Source: Aureobasidium sp. EXF-3400 | Lineage: Eukaryota; Ascomycota; Dothideomycetes; Dothideales; Saccotheciaceae | Assembly: GCA_024195585.1 (NCBI GenBank) | Contig: SWBL01000324.1 | Location: forward strand, 1 to 59,104 | Reading direction: 5' to 3' | DNA length: 59,104 nucleotides | Part shown: positions 43,226 to 53,744 of the stretch, piece after piece | Numbering within the stretch: the stretch's first letter is position 1 | Layout: the number at the start of each line of letters is the position of its first letter | The notes under the pieces: generated by a model | What the model saw: the letters and a program-made list of their open reading frames with translations, nothing else | The model's database searches: none | What the model was told of the DNA's origin: nothing | Translations under genes and position numbers: made by a program

Positions 43226-44107
43226 ATGTTCTTCACCAACGAGCAACTTGAGAACGACCCAGAGTTGCGTCCCAAAATCTGGCGTTCAGAAACAGCCTTC
43301 CAGCAAGAGCGCCTGCTTCTCCTCAACCACCTGGCCAATACCCTGCACTCCCAAGTTGACAGCCCACTCCCTGCATCCGACGAACTCTCGCTAGTCTCGA
43401 CCACCTCAACAGCCGTCACCAGCGACCCTGAGAAGACCCCTCGTCCAACTTCATCAATCTTCTCTTCGAGCCTGGCTTTCAGCATCACCTCGCCTGTTCG
43501 CTCGGTCTCGTCAATCTTCTCGCTTCCCTTTGGCTCTTCTTCACGCCTCTCGGTTGCTGGTTCTGGCCCTGTTCCTCACACACCCATCATCTTCAACTCG
43601 CCTCAGACCAGCCCCTTCAGCTTTGAGGCTGCCAACCCTAGTCCTGTGAAGGCCGACTCAGTGATGGGAAGTCCTGTCAAGTTCCGCAGCCCCAGCATCT
43701 TCAAGCGCAAGAACAAGAACACCGTAAAGAAAGGTCCTGAGGAGAACGACTGTGCTGCTTCCAGTATCACCAGTATCAAGGAAGGAAGCATCTTCGACTA
43801 CATCAAAAGCGCCACCATCAATAAAAGCAGCAGAAAGTCTCGAGGCAACAAGAGCAACACCTCTGTCGACGACAAGAGTACCAGTTCATACGGATCAGAC
43901 GACGAACACACTGTCAAGGAGTTTGACAGAACAGACAGCAGCAGTAGCTTGGACAGCAAGGGCAAGGAGTACGTTGTCGAGCGTCTTGGTTTTGCTGGTG
44001 TTGGTGAGCCTCAGCCTGTTGAGCATCAGTACCGCTTCGTCAAGGCTCAGATCGAGAAGATCAAAGAGATGTTTCTTGGTCGGGAGGTTGCAAAGACCAA
44101 GTTGTGA
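43226..44107 (+). CDS. Disordered Ser/Pro-rich protein, unknown
   Basis: Single exon, 293 residues from MFFTNEQLENDPELRPKIWR. The first 45 residues look helical. The middle is Ser/Thr/Pro-rich with many proline-directed sites (TSPVRS, NSPQTSPF, NPSPVKAD, GSPVKFRSPS), candidate CDK or MAPK targets. A basic patch KRKNKNTVKK could be a nuclear localisation signal. The last 50 residues (YVVERLGFAGVGEPQPVEHQ, then RFVKAQIEKIKEMFLGREV) look ordered and may be the conserved part. I do not recognise a family. It is the last gene of the plus-strand block. Confidence 0.75.
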   Translation: MFFTNEQLENDPELRPKIWRSETAFQQERLLLLNHLANTLHSQVDSPLPASDELSLVSTTSTAVTSDPEKTPRPTSSIFSSSLAFSITSPVRSVSSIFSLPFGSSSRLSVAGSGPVPHTPIIFNSPQTSPFSFEAANPSPVKADSVMGSPVKFRSPSIFKRKNKNTVKKGPEENDCAASSITSIKEGSIFDYIKSATINKSSRKSRGNKSNTSVDDKSTSSYGSDDEHTVKEFDRTDSSSSLDSKGKEYVVERLGFAGVGEPQPVEHQYRFVKAQIEKIKEMFLGREVAKTKL

Positions 44108-44465
44108 TGGACCGCTCGATGGTTTCGTTGAACTTTATGGCTAAGGCATGTGGTGGGCCCGAGAACAATGAGGAAGACCGATGGCTAAAGGACTTGAGGG
44201 AAGAAAAAAAGGGGTGGTTGAATGATGATCTGGCAGTACATCTGTCCATATTTCTTTGCTCGTACTTGTGTTTTACTTGCTTCTGTTCTCTACTTACAGT
44301 AATCATCACCATCAAAGCAAATTGCCTGTCCTTGAACGCCCAACCTGTCCCATGCCATGGATCCTATCGCTTTCGTAAACCAGTCCCGGGTATTCACATC
44401 AACCAATGCTCTATAAAGCAGAAACTCCAGCAATGCATAACTCCAACATTTTCCGCACGTCTTCA
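44108..44465. other. Convergent 3' ends, disordered-protein gene / SLD2
   Basis: 358 bp between stop codons of convergent genes. Nothing else is seen. Confidence 0.5.
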
Positions 44466-45979
44466 TCACCTCTTTCCGAATCTGCCTCTGCCCTTGGCTT
44501 TGGAGTTCTTGTTCTTGATGTTGAGCTTTCTGTAGTTGGCGTGTGCAGTGGCGCTTATCTTCTTGGCTGCCTTCTTGACGATGCCATCGCTCTTGGAGCT
44601 CTTCGAAGCATCATCCTTATCCGTAGTTGTAGTCTTTGTCAGTTGTCGCTTACGCTTAGCTTCCGTGTCACTGTACGCTGTGTCTGAATCTGCATCCGAG
44701 TCGATGTCGTTCAAAGCATCAGGAAGCTGTGTTTCGGCAACATTGCCTTCGTTGTCAGAAGTTGCATCAGGCTGGTCCCCTTGAGTTGGAGCTTGGGGTT
44801 TCGGTGCAGGGCGCACTGAGGAAGGTCAGTATGGTTCGAAGGATCACGTTCGAGATTAAACTTACTGATGACACGCTTTGTCTGGCGCTTCAAGCCCTTC
44901 TTCTTCCACGGCTTTCTGAAGACGCCAGCATCCCTCTCTTCCTCTTCTGATTCTTCGCTCTCGATAGCCTGGTCAGGGCCTAACGGCATAACGACCTGAC
45001 TGTCTTCGACTTGGACAGCAGGCTTGGCTGGTCCATCGTCATCATCGACATTCTCCATCTCACGCATCATCTCCAGTTCTTCATCGAGCCTGTCATCTTC
45101 CTGCTTCCTCATGCCTTGGATCATACTGCTTAGACTTCTAACCAGACCACGTTTCTTGAAAGGTGGTTGTCGCATTCTGCCAATATTCATACTCTTCATT
45201 TCGTGATCGTTCTCGGCTTCCTCGACCAAGGTGTCCATGATGAGCATATTGGATGTCCTACGCAAGAAGGCTGGTGTCGAGAGACCCTTTGCGCTCGATG
45301 GCGTAGCATGTGTAGGTTCATCATCCTCACGCTTCCTCTTTAAGGGTGTGGTCGAGACGAACGAGTCGAGTAAGAAGCGCTTGCTGCTTGAGGCAGGAGT
45401 GCGGTCATGTACATTGTCGGGTGGCGATTCGTCATTGCCGAAAAGAGGTTGTGACGGTTTACTCGGAGTGAAATTGGCATTCGCTTCTATGGATGCGAGA
45501 GCGGTACGGGATGCTTTGGAAGCAGTTGACGACAGGTCGTCAAAGAGACTCAGAATATGGCCGTCCTTTTGTGGCGTGGGCCCGAGGTGCATTCGTACAG
45601 CGGCGGGAGTGGGCTCAAGTTCTACTTCCTCGTCTTGCAATGACGGGATGCTCGGGACAAGGAACTGCGAGTTGGGCTTCTGTGGTGTTGCCGCTACCGG
45701 GCCAGCTTTCCTAGGTGTTGCATGAAGTGGCTTTGCAGGTTTCGTCGACTCGATCTGCTTGGTTGGTGGCCGTCGTAGCCTGTCATACTCTCTGTACTTT
45801 GCAGCTATCATGGCCAATCAGTATAACGACTTGGACACGACGTCTCGTGCTTGCATACCAATCTCGACATTGTTCTTGATGTCATCACGACTCGGTCTTG
45901 TCCCACCGTGTTGGACAGAAAACTGCTTTTCCCAGGTCTTCAACTCTGCACGCAGAGTTTGCATCCGCTCTTCCGACAT
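44466..45979 (-). CDS. sld2: DNA replication initiation regulator Sld2/Drc1
   Basis: Minus-strand exons 45979-45859, 45804-44866 and 44815-44466 give 469 residues. The N-terminal signature is restored across the first intron: MQTLRAELKTWEKQF...DDIKNNVEIAAKYREYDRLR, the Sld2/RecQL4-like domain that follows the start. The middle carries numerous T/S-P sites (ATPRK, PTPQK, FTPSKPS, TTPLKRKRED) expected of S-CDK targets. The C-terminus is Lys-rich with HANYRKLNIKNKNSKAKGRG. CDK-phosphorylated Sld2 binds the BRCT repeats of Dpb11, bringing GINS and Pol epsilon to origins. The call is firm on N-terminus and layout. Confidence 0.9.
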
Positions 45980-46507
45980 TGTTAGACATACATGTGTTGT
46001 ATCGACTTGCAACAAAGGAGGCTCAAAGAAACCTCGGGAAGTCGCGACTCGGACGCGCCTGCTTCGCGAATTTGGCGAAGTTTGGTGACGTGCATCAATT
46101 TCGGCAACCGCTCTTTCTGACTACTTCGTCTGTCAACAACAAACTGCAACTGCATCCTGCTAAGGACTCGATGCCAAACTGTTGTGCTTAGTGACTAGAC
46201 TTGTTCCTCCTAATGTTCTTGTTGATTTCAAACCATCCCAAGTCTCTGGTACGATCGCGCAATTTCAGCCCCGAAGCTTGCAAAGCATGAGCGCGCTGCA
46301 ATTCCGAGGGCTTTTGTAAGCCGCCGTAATTATCGGCCATCTTCAACGGCATGTTTGTTCGTATAAACATATATAGGCAACAAACTACCCTTGTCTTAGC
46401 TGTATCCTGTTGTTACTCTGTGCCTTGAAAATTTGTGCTGTTCAACTACCTAACCGCATCGTCCAGCCTTTCAGTCTCATCCAGTGATCCTTCATTGCCC
46501 TACTACC
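45980..46507. other. Intergenic, SLD2 / DOPA-dioxygenase-like gene
   Basis: 528 bp between divergent genes, with one possible small minus-strand gene listed separately. No other feature. Confidence 0.4.
46188..46340 (-). CDS. Possible 50-aa protein
   Basis: From the ATG at 46340 in a strong context (AAGATGG) the frame encodes 50 residues, MADNYGGLQKPSELQRAHAL to KNIRRNKSSH; two more Met codons lie just upstream (46352, 46370). The sequence is balanced and helix-like (LRDRTRDLGWFEINKNIRR), unlike most chance frames here. It lies 208 bp upstream of the SLD2 start on the same strand. No family is recognised; it may be a genuine microprotein or a chance frame. Confidence 0.35.
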   Translation of the reverse strand: MADNYGGLQKPSELQRAHALQASGLKLRDRTRDLGWFEINKNIRRNKSSH

Positions 46508-47196
46508 ATGGCTGATCCATCAATTTACACATATCCATCTCCTCTGGAAGGATTCGAGAATCTTTCGCCTCTTCCAGAGTATGTCTTATCTTTGCTACGC
46601 AGCATACTTTTTCTGTAGATCTGGCCTTGAGCACGGAGATCTAACAGTGACACAGCGAGAAGAACGCAGATGGCAAGTCCTATGTGAACCCACCGGCAGC
46701 CAAACCTAGCCCAGCATACGAATCTTTCGTTTCACCCATCACGAATGGCGAACGGGGCGGTTTCGATGTCCATATATACTTCCAGCAAAACATTGAATCT
46801 GAGGTCAAGTTTGCAACCGAGCTTTGGGAGCGCATTCGAAGAGAGTGTGAGTAGACTGTCGTTGGTGCGATCTTAGAACTCGGGCTGATTCATTCTTTCA
46901 CAGTCCCTGAGTTGCGCGTTTACAGAGTTTGGGATAAGCCAGTTGGCCCGCATCCCATTGCCATGTTCGAAGTCAACTTGTTCACGCCAGCTCAATTTGG
47001 CGCTTTCATCCCTTGGTTGGTTATCAATCGCGGACCCTTGTCTGCATTGTTGCATCCAAACACTGGTGATGACATTCGAGATCACACACAACGTGCTACT
47101 TGGCTCGGGCAGCCTTTCCCACTTCAAATTGGTCTTCTCAGACGGATGCTGCAGAAGAGAGCTGAAGAGGCTCAGAATGGCCAAAAGACAAATTAA
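46508..47196 (+). CDS. DOPA 4,5-dioxygenase family protein
   Basis: Exons 46508-46578, 46656-46846 and 46904-47196 give 184 residues, MADPSIYTYPSPLEGFENLS onward. Family motifs are clear: FDVHIYFQ near residue 65, then PHPIAMFEVNLFTPAQFGAF and NRGPLSALLHPNTGDDIRDH, where the His residues are the expected metal ligands. The family is extradiol DOPA dioxygenase, known from Amanita pigment synthesis and many ascomycete and bacterial relatives of unknown substrate. It faces the Zn2Cys6 gene tail-to-tail with only 20 bp between stops. Confidence 0.9.
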
Positions 47197-47216
47197 TATA
47201 TGTATAGAGAATTGGT

Positions 47217-49865
47217 TTAGAATATGATGCCAGGAGCTGAAAATCCGTTCCAGCCCATCTGTTGCTGTTGCCCTTGAACAAAGTTTGGATCAAAGTGACC
47301 ATATGCTGGTTCTCCAGATACATCATCCAGGCTCTCATAGCTATCCATCATGTTGCCGCTGTTGTTTGTCGCAAAATCGCCAACTGCGTGTAGATCTAGC
47401 CAGGAGAAAGTAAAGGCATTTGTGTAGGCTCCTTGTGGTGTCTGGTCAATGTTCATCTGCGTCTGCTGCTCGGGCTGGACAGCAACCTGTGCATTCTGTG
47501 ATGTCGGTTGGTATAATGGCTCATCACCACCCGAGAGCGTCGTAGTAGGTTGGGGAGGAGGCTTCCGCCAGAGTAGTCGCAACATCCTGCTATATCGATC
47601 CCCGACATCATTCTGGCAGGAGCTTGCCTTCTGTAATCGTTCGACGGCTTCTCCCACAGTTCTTTTCACGTCTCCGCCGTCTGCGCCTAGAACTCCAGTC
47701 GATCTTGCTTTGTACAAGAAGACAGCCGAGTAGATGACATAAAGGTAATACCGCAAAGGCATATATCTGAACTCTGTGGTAGGATCCAGTAGTGTGTTGG
47801 AGATGGTCAGTAGTTTTTTGGCAGAGTCAATTGAATCGTAGATGAATCGTGCGTCTGGTGTTGCAGCAATAAAGTCCGTGAACGCCACTCGCCCATTAGT
47901 GCGTTGAGGCCCTCGTGATGATTGTTCATCACTATATTCTTGCGCCATACGAGTCAGAGTCGCTTGATATGCAAAAGCATTGACGTAGAGCCGGAGATAT
48001 TCGAAGGATATGATTAGTGCTGCTTTGATGGCCGAGGTGCCTGACATATTCGTTAGTGGTTGTCTTGCTGCAAATGCGAAGATTGCTTACATGACAATTT
48101 GCCCCACCGATCATACCAAGCGCTCATGGCTTCGCGGAAGTCATCCTGTTGCATGATTAGTCTTGTGATTGTAAATTTTTCCTTGATATGCTTACAATGT
48201 ACTTGACATATTCTCCACCAAAATTCAGTTGCGCACTTCTGTTCTTCGATGAATACAATACATCGTGAGCATTACTGAAGAGCTGGGTAAGCTCCAGATG
48301 TGCTTCGCAAAGAGCTGCAAAATTGTCCGTAGGATTGCCAGGATACTTGACGTCCTGAAAGTCTCGAGAAGAGAATTTGATCATAGCAGGACCTCTGCTC
48401 CAGAAGGCTTTCCCAACGCGGACAGATATATGGCGATCGCTCATATAACATCCAACCCAAGCAAGACGTTTCCGAATATAGTCGGGTGCACCAGGATCCG
48501 ACTCGTTCACAAAACCTGTGCGATCGATACCTAGAAGATAGCCCATTCGAATAGCCATGCCTGAAAGCATCCACGCGGTCTGCTCTTCTTCTCCTCGTCC
48601 GACTGCAGTCATTGATTGTGGAGGCCGCGGGACCCACTCGGCCAGAACTAAAAGCGCCTCTACGGCGCCCAGTGTGGCGATACCGCCATACATAAGTTCT
48701 GCGATGAGCTGCTGCATGTGAGTGGAACAAGCTTCATGAGTGTCCCACCACGCTGGTTCGTCTTTTGAAGCAATGGTGCATACAGCTGCTAGGAGATATG
48801 GCTCATGTACCGAAATGGCTGCAAGGTTCTCAGCCTCGAACATCAAAGGTGGTACAACCGAGTAGAACTGGTGATACTTCAATTTGTACCTAGCAAATCT
48901 CGTAAGTGTAAATCTTAGAAATGTCTCGCGAATAATACGGTACCGTTCTATGAGTGTATGCATCATAGCTAAAGAGACATGGCCTTTCTGGTGCGGTGGA
49001 AACTGTATTTGCATGACTGAAGGTGAGGGGTGATTAGATGAGGGCGTTCTATCCTGTGCGTGTTGTTCTGCACCGCTCTGGTGTGGAGACCTCGCATACG
49101 TGGAACCATGCGCGGAAGGTGTTTGTGCGGCTCCTTCGTTACGACCAGCTACGTTAGCTAGAAACTCAAGAGCGTCGGATGGATTTTGCAGATTGGTGGA
49201 AACAATGCTTTCATCAACAGTCATCTTCTTGCTAGGGTGAGAGGTTGGTGCCTCTGGGACTGATGCCGGTGTGCTCCTCGGCCCCGGCGTGTATTGCGGC
49301 CATGATGGCAACTGTCTGTGATAGTTCTCGTCCCTTTCTTGACTATTGTCCTGCTGCACATGAACAGCAGAAGGTTGCCCAAGATCTTCACTTGAAGAAG
49401 CATTACGAGAAACACCATTTTCTGGTTGCTCCGACTCTGTAGCGCTGCGTTTGATTCTTCTGCCTCCACGATGGGATGGCCCGAGAATGCATTCATGGTT
49501 TTCTCGAATGCACCGCTCACAAGGTGGCTTTCCTGGTTCGCCACTACCATATCTAAAATTCGTGTTAGAAACTCTGACCAGGCTTCATGCCAACGAGGAT
49601 CATGAACGAAGCAGCTTGGTGGCTTGAACCTTGACATTCGTCATGGTAGACCAAGACCACCACGACTGATGATGAATATAGAGGGAATCGATAGCACCTA
49701 CAAATCGCAGCGGCTTTTTCGTTGTCGGCAATGCAGACAGGCCCTATAGGTTCGCTTGTCCCGCTCGGGTATTCTGGCGCGTCGAATGGGAGGCAACATG
49801 AATGCCTCACCTTGAAAGGGCAGTCCGGGGATCTCGCGTGAGTCGCGCGGATCATGTTGTGCCAT
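47217..49865 (-). CDS. Zn2Cys6 fungal-specific transcription factor
   Basis: Minus-strand exons 49865-49702, 49552-48196, 48145-48091 and 48040-47217 give 799 residues starting MAQHDPRDSREIPGLPFQGE. The zinc cluster is C43-x2-C46-x6-C53-x12-C66-x2-C69-x6-C76 (ACLHCRQRKSRCDLYGSGEP, then PPCERCIRENHECILGPSHR). The first intron splits it after CDL, a common position in this family. A fungal transcription factor middle homology region follows from about residue 300 (FYSVVPPLMFEAENLAAISV, then AVEALLVLAEWVP and GMAIRMGYLLGIDR), ending in a Q-rich tail with QGQQQQMGWNGFSAPG. It is a nuclear DNA-binding regulator; targets are not readable. The convergent DOPA-dioxygenase-like gene is a neighbour, not proof of a regulon. 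Confidence 0.92.
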
Positions 49866-50535
49866 GATGGCTAGAGGTGAAAACCAGAAATCCTGGCCAA
49901 TTTATTCTGGTGTGCTTCAGAATGGAAGAGGTTGCAACATGTCCAGCGATGGGTACGATTTGAATTCGATGTCAGTGATAATGATGACTTTGGTAGAGTC
50001 GAAGATGATGAATGGAACGCGAGGTCGGCCTTCTGGACCCTCGACCCATGTACCTGGAAGCCTATTCGCGCTGGCCACCGTTGAGAGTTGGGCGTCCACT
50101 TTTCTTGGCCACCTGCTCTGCACACTCCGGTCGAGTGATTTGACAGATACTGTTCTTGATTGGAAATCTCCAATGCAGAGATCAAGGCCAGATTGGAGAT
50201 GCATGATCTAGTCCGCATCCTAGGGCAAGCTCCCTCGCGGGAACGAATCTCGTATAGTCGGCCCGAGCTGCATATCATGTCTTTGGGTTGATCACCAAGA
50301 TTGTCGCCCTGTGCATGTAGAGCCTCAGACACAAGGTTTCAACTCTGTATTGATTCAGAGCAAGTCATGCAGTCACAATGCAGAACATGGAGAACCATGT
50401 TGAAGAAGAGATAGCGACTCGGGCTCTGCAACTGCCTTGTGTGGTCCGAGCGTCTATAAACTCCGTCGCGATTGCCTGCCACCAACTTTCTTTCTCCCCG
50501 TGCGACCTTGATCATCCTCCAACAACTCTTCAATC
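49866..50535. promoter_or_regulatory. Divergent promoter, Zn2Cys6 factor / PRP1
   Basis: 670 bp between the two starts. A TATAAA at 50455-50460 lies about 75 bases before the PRP1 start. Open frames through this region (for example 49864-50211) lack family resemblance. Confidence 0.45.
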
Positions 50536-53379
50536 ATGTCCGGTCGCAAAGACTTTCTGAGCCAGCCGGCGCCCGAGAACTATGTGGCCGGCTTGGGTAG
50601 AGGTGCGACAGGATTCACAACCCGTTCAGATCTCGGTATGTACTCACTCTTTAGGCATGGTCCATTCACCTCTCTAACATACATCAAAGGTCCCGCGCGG
50701 GAAGGACCTAGCGAGGAACAAATCAAAGAGGCCCTTGCCAAACGTGCTGCCCAGCTTGGAAACGCTCCGCCGACAGCATACGGAGTTCCTGGAAAGAAAG
50801 AGGACGACGATGAAGATGACGAACGCTTTCAGGACCCCGAGAACGAGACTGGTCTATTTGCCAGCGGAAACTACGATCGCGAGGATGACGAGGCCGACAA
50901 GATCTACGCTGAGGTCGACGCAAAGATGGACAAAAGGCGGAGAGCTAGACGCGAGGAACGCGAACGAAAAGAAAGAGAAGAATACGAGCGCAACAACCCC
51001 AAAATTCAGCAGCAATTTGCCGACCTGAAGAGAGAGCTTGGAGGTCTCACAGACGAAGACTGGCAAAACATTCCTGAAGTCGGAGACTTGACAGGCAAAA
51101 ACCGCAGAGCAAAGGCCAATTTGCGCGAGAGGTTCTACGCAGTCCCGGACAGTGTCTTAGCTGGCGCAAGAGACTCAACACAATTCGACACGACTATCAA
51201 CGATGATGGAGCTCAACCTAGTGCTGCCGCCGACAACCTGGAAGGTGCCATGACCAATTTTGCCAACATTGGAGCTGCAAGAGACAAAGTGTTGCAAGTT
51301 CGTCTGGATCAAGCCGCGCAAGGTGATGTCGCTTCTGGAACTGCCACGAGTATCGATCCAAAAGGCTATCTGACCTCTTTAACAAAGTCCGAGGTCAAGG
51401 CTAGCGAGATTCCTGTCGCCGATGTTGCAAGAGCGCGTGAGCTGCTCAGGTCAGTCATCAATACTAACAAGAAGCACGGCCCGGGCTGGATTGCTGCAGC
51501 TCGTCTGGAGGAATTTGCTGGAAAGATTGTAGCTGCCCGAAACCTTCTGGCTCAGGCAGTAGAGTTTTGTCCAAAATCCGAAGATGTCTGGCTAGAATCC
51601 ATGCGCCTTAATGAAAATAACAACGCCAAAATCATTGCAAAGGAAGCTCTCAAGCACAACGACCGCTCAGTGCGCCTCTGGGTGGAAGCAATGAAGCTGG
51701 AGACCATCATGTCGAATAAAAAGCGAGTCCTCAGACAAGCTCTGGATCATGTCCCACAATCTGTCGCAATCTGGAAGGAGGCCGTCAACCTAGAGGAGGA
51801 CCCAGCTGATGCTCGACTTCTGCTCGCCAAAGCTACTGAACTAATTCCGCTATCTGTGGACTTGTGGCTAGCGCTTGCTCGACTAGAATCTCCTGAGAAT
51901 GCACAAGTCGTTTTGAACAAAGCAAGAAAGGCCATTCCAACTTCTTGGGAGATTTGGGTGGCTGCCGCTCGACTTCAAGAACAGATTGGCGCCGAACAGA
52001 TGGTTGGGAAGATCATGGATCGTGCTGTAAAGTCTTTGGCAAAAGAGTCGGCCATGCTAGAGCGTGAGCGCTGGATCGAAGTAGCCGAGAACTGCGAAGA
52101 AGAAGGCGCGAACCTTACCTGCAAAGCTATCGTTGAACATACTCTTGGTTGGGGACTGGATGAGGATGATGACCGGAGAAAGATCTGGATGGACGATGCG
52201 AAATCATCTATGGTCAGAGGTCGCTATCAAACAGCCCGCTCTATCTATGCCTACGCCATTCGTGTCTTCCCGAACAGCAGCATCATCTGGCTGGCCGCAG
52301 CCGATATGGAACGCAACCACGGCACGAAAGAGTCGCTTGTCTCCTTGCTGGAGAAGGCTGTAGAAGCCGTGCCTACCAATGAGGTGCTGTGGATGCAGCT
52401 CGCCAGAGAGAGGTGGAATGCGGGAGATATTGACGAGGCTCGTAGAGTTTTGGGTAAAGCCTTCCAGCAACAACCTGGAAACGAGGATATCTGGCTGGCG
52501 GCCGTCAAGCTCGAAGCAGATAACGGAGAAGTCGGTCAAGCACGCGAGCTTCTCAGGACAGCACGTCAAGAGGCAGGTACTGACAGAGTCTGGATCAAAA
52601 GTGTTGCTTTTGAAAGGCAACAAGGCGATAGAGAGGCTGCTCTCGACCTCGTCAATCAAGGTCTGCAGCTCTATCCTAAGGCTGCGAAGCTCTGGATGCA
52701 AAAAGGACAGATCTATGACAGTAAAGGTATGCTTCCGCAAGCACGTGAGGCCTTCAACACGGGAACTCGAGCGTGTCCACAGAGCGTACCACTGTGGCTA
52801 CTCGCAGCTCGTACAGACGAAAAGGCAGGTATCATCGTCAAAGCACGCAGTATTCTTGATCGAGCCCGTCTCGCAGTACCAAAGAACCCTGAACTTTGGG
52901 TCGAATCGGTACGACTTGAGAGACGTGCAGGCAACAACGCCGCAGCCAGCCAGAAGATGGCACAAGCACTACAAGAATGCCCTACTAGTGGGTTGCTGTG
53001 GAGTGAGAGAATTTGGCATCTTGAGGCCCGCACTCAACGCAAGCCTCGAACGCTGGAGGCCATCAAGAAGAACGACAGCGATCCTATCTTGTATGTCACA
53101 GCTGCACGCGTCTTCTGGGGCGAGCGCAGATTAGACAAGGCAGTGACCTGGTTCGAGAAGGCAATTGTCCTGGACCCGGATATCGGTGACTCGTGGGCAT
53201 GGTACTTGAAGTTCTTGAGACAACACGGCACAGAAGAGAAGCAGGAGGAGACGATCAACAAGTGCGTGCTCAGCGAGCCCAAGCACGGAGAGGTTTGGCA
53301 GAGCATTGCAAAGGCTCCCGAGAACGCCAAGTTGGGTGTCGAAGAGATCCTCAAGCTCGTTGCCACTAAGCTAGAGTAG
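50536..53379 (+). CDS. prp1: U4/U6.U5 tri-snRNP splicing factor Prp1/Prp6
   Basis: Exons 50536-50635 and 50690-53379 give 929 residues. The 54-nt intron has no in-frame stop, but splicing restores the family sequence TRSDLGPAREGPSEEQIK. The N-terminal PRP1 domain includes FLSQPAPENYVAGLGRGATG, DDDEDDERFQDPENETGLFA and DLKRELGGLTDEDWQNIPEV. From about residue 280 onward a long series of HAT repeats appears (VWLESMRLNENNNAKI, RLWVEAMKLETIMSNK, VWIKSVAFERQQGDREAAL). Prp6 bridges U5 and U4/U6 snRNPs and is phosphorylated by Prp4 kinase before spliceosome activation. Length is normal for the family. Confidence 0.95.
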   Translation: MSGRKDFLSQPAPENYVAGLGRGATGFTTRSDLGMYSLFRHGPFTSLTYIKGPAREGPSEEQIKEALAKRAAQLGNAPPTAYGVPGKKEDDDEDDERFQDPENETGLFASGNYDREDDEADKIYAEVDAKMDKRRRARREERERKEREEYERNNPKIQQQFADLKRELGGLTDEDWQNIPEVGDLTGKNRRAKANLRERFYAVPDSVLAGARDSTQFDTTINDDGAQPSAAADNLEGAMTNFANIGAARDKVLQVRLDQAAQGDVASGTATSIDPKGYLTSLTKSEVKASEIPVADVARARELLRSVINTNKKHGPGWIAAARLEEFAGKIVAARNLLAQAVEFCPKSEDVWLESMRLNENNNAKIIAKEALKHNDRSVRLWVEAMKLETIMSNKKRVLRQALDHVPQSVAIWKEAVNLEEDPADARLLLAKATELIPLSVDLWLALARLESPENAQVVLNKARKAIPTSWEIWVAAARLQEQIGAEQMVGKIMDRAVKSLAKESAMLERERWIEVAENCEEEGANLTCKAIVEHTLGWGLDEDDDRRKIWMDDAKSSMVRGRYQTARSIYAYAIRVFPNSSIIWLAAADMERNHGTKESLVSLLEKAVEAVPTNEVLWMQLARERWNAGDIDEARRVLGKAFQQQPGNEDIWLAAVKLEADNGEVGQARELLRTARQEAGTDRVWIKSVAFERQQGDREAALDLVNQGLQLYPKAAKLWMQKGQIYDSKGMLPQAREAFNTGTRACPQSVPLWLLAARTDEKAGIIVKARSILDRARLAVPKNPELWVESVRLERRAGNNAAASQKMAQALQECPTSGLLWSERIWHLEARTQRKPRTLEAIKKNDSDPILYVTAARVFWGERRLDKAVTWFEKAIVLDPDIGDSWAWYLKFLRQHGTEEKQEETINKCVLSEPKHGEVWQSIAKAPENAKLGVEEILKLVATKLE

Positions 53380-53744
53380 AGTGATCTTGCATGCAACCTG
53401 GTCCAATCTCTTGTCGGTAGGTTAAATATCACGAATACAATAATGAACAAACCCAGGCTCTTTTAAAGCCGACGACAAGCGCAGCAAGACATATGTTGAT
53501 GAACCTCTGGTGATCGATCACTGCCGAAGGCTCAGCTCGCCATGCCGACGCACGACACGACGTGTGGAGATCCGAGTGATGTCATCGTGGAGAGTGGCAG
53601 GCAGGACGCATCATTGTTTTCTAACCTTCACAGCTGGCTCTTTCTCTTCTTTCTTTTTCATCCTTCATCTGTTGTTTCTCGTGGTAAGTCGCCTTCTCAA
53701 TTGCATCTCACCTCTCCTCCCATCGCGAAAGCATCTCGTGTACC
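53380..53744. other. Intergenic, PRP1 to BLI-3
   Basis: 365 bp, CT-rich towards the BLI-3 start. A promoter and leader are expected. Nothing else is recognised. Confidence 0.5.

Noticed and set aside
26571..45979. Functional replication cluster of SLD5 and SLD2
   Set aside because: Both act in CMG assembly, but they lie about 17 kb apart on opposite strands with many unrelated genes between; coincidence is simpler.
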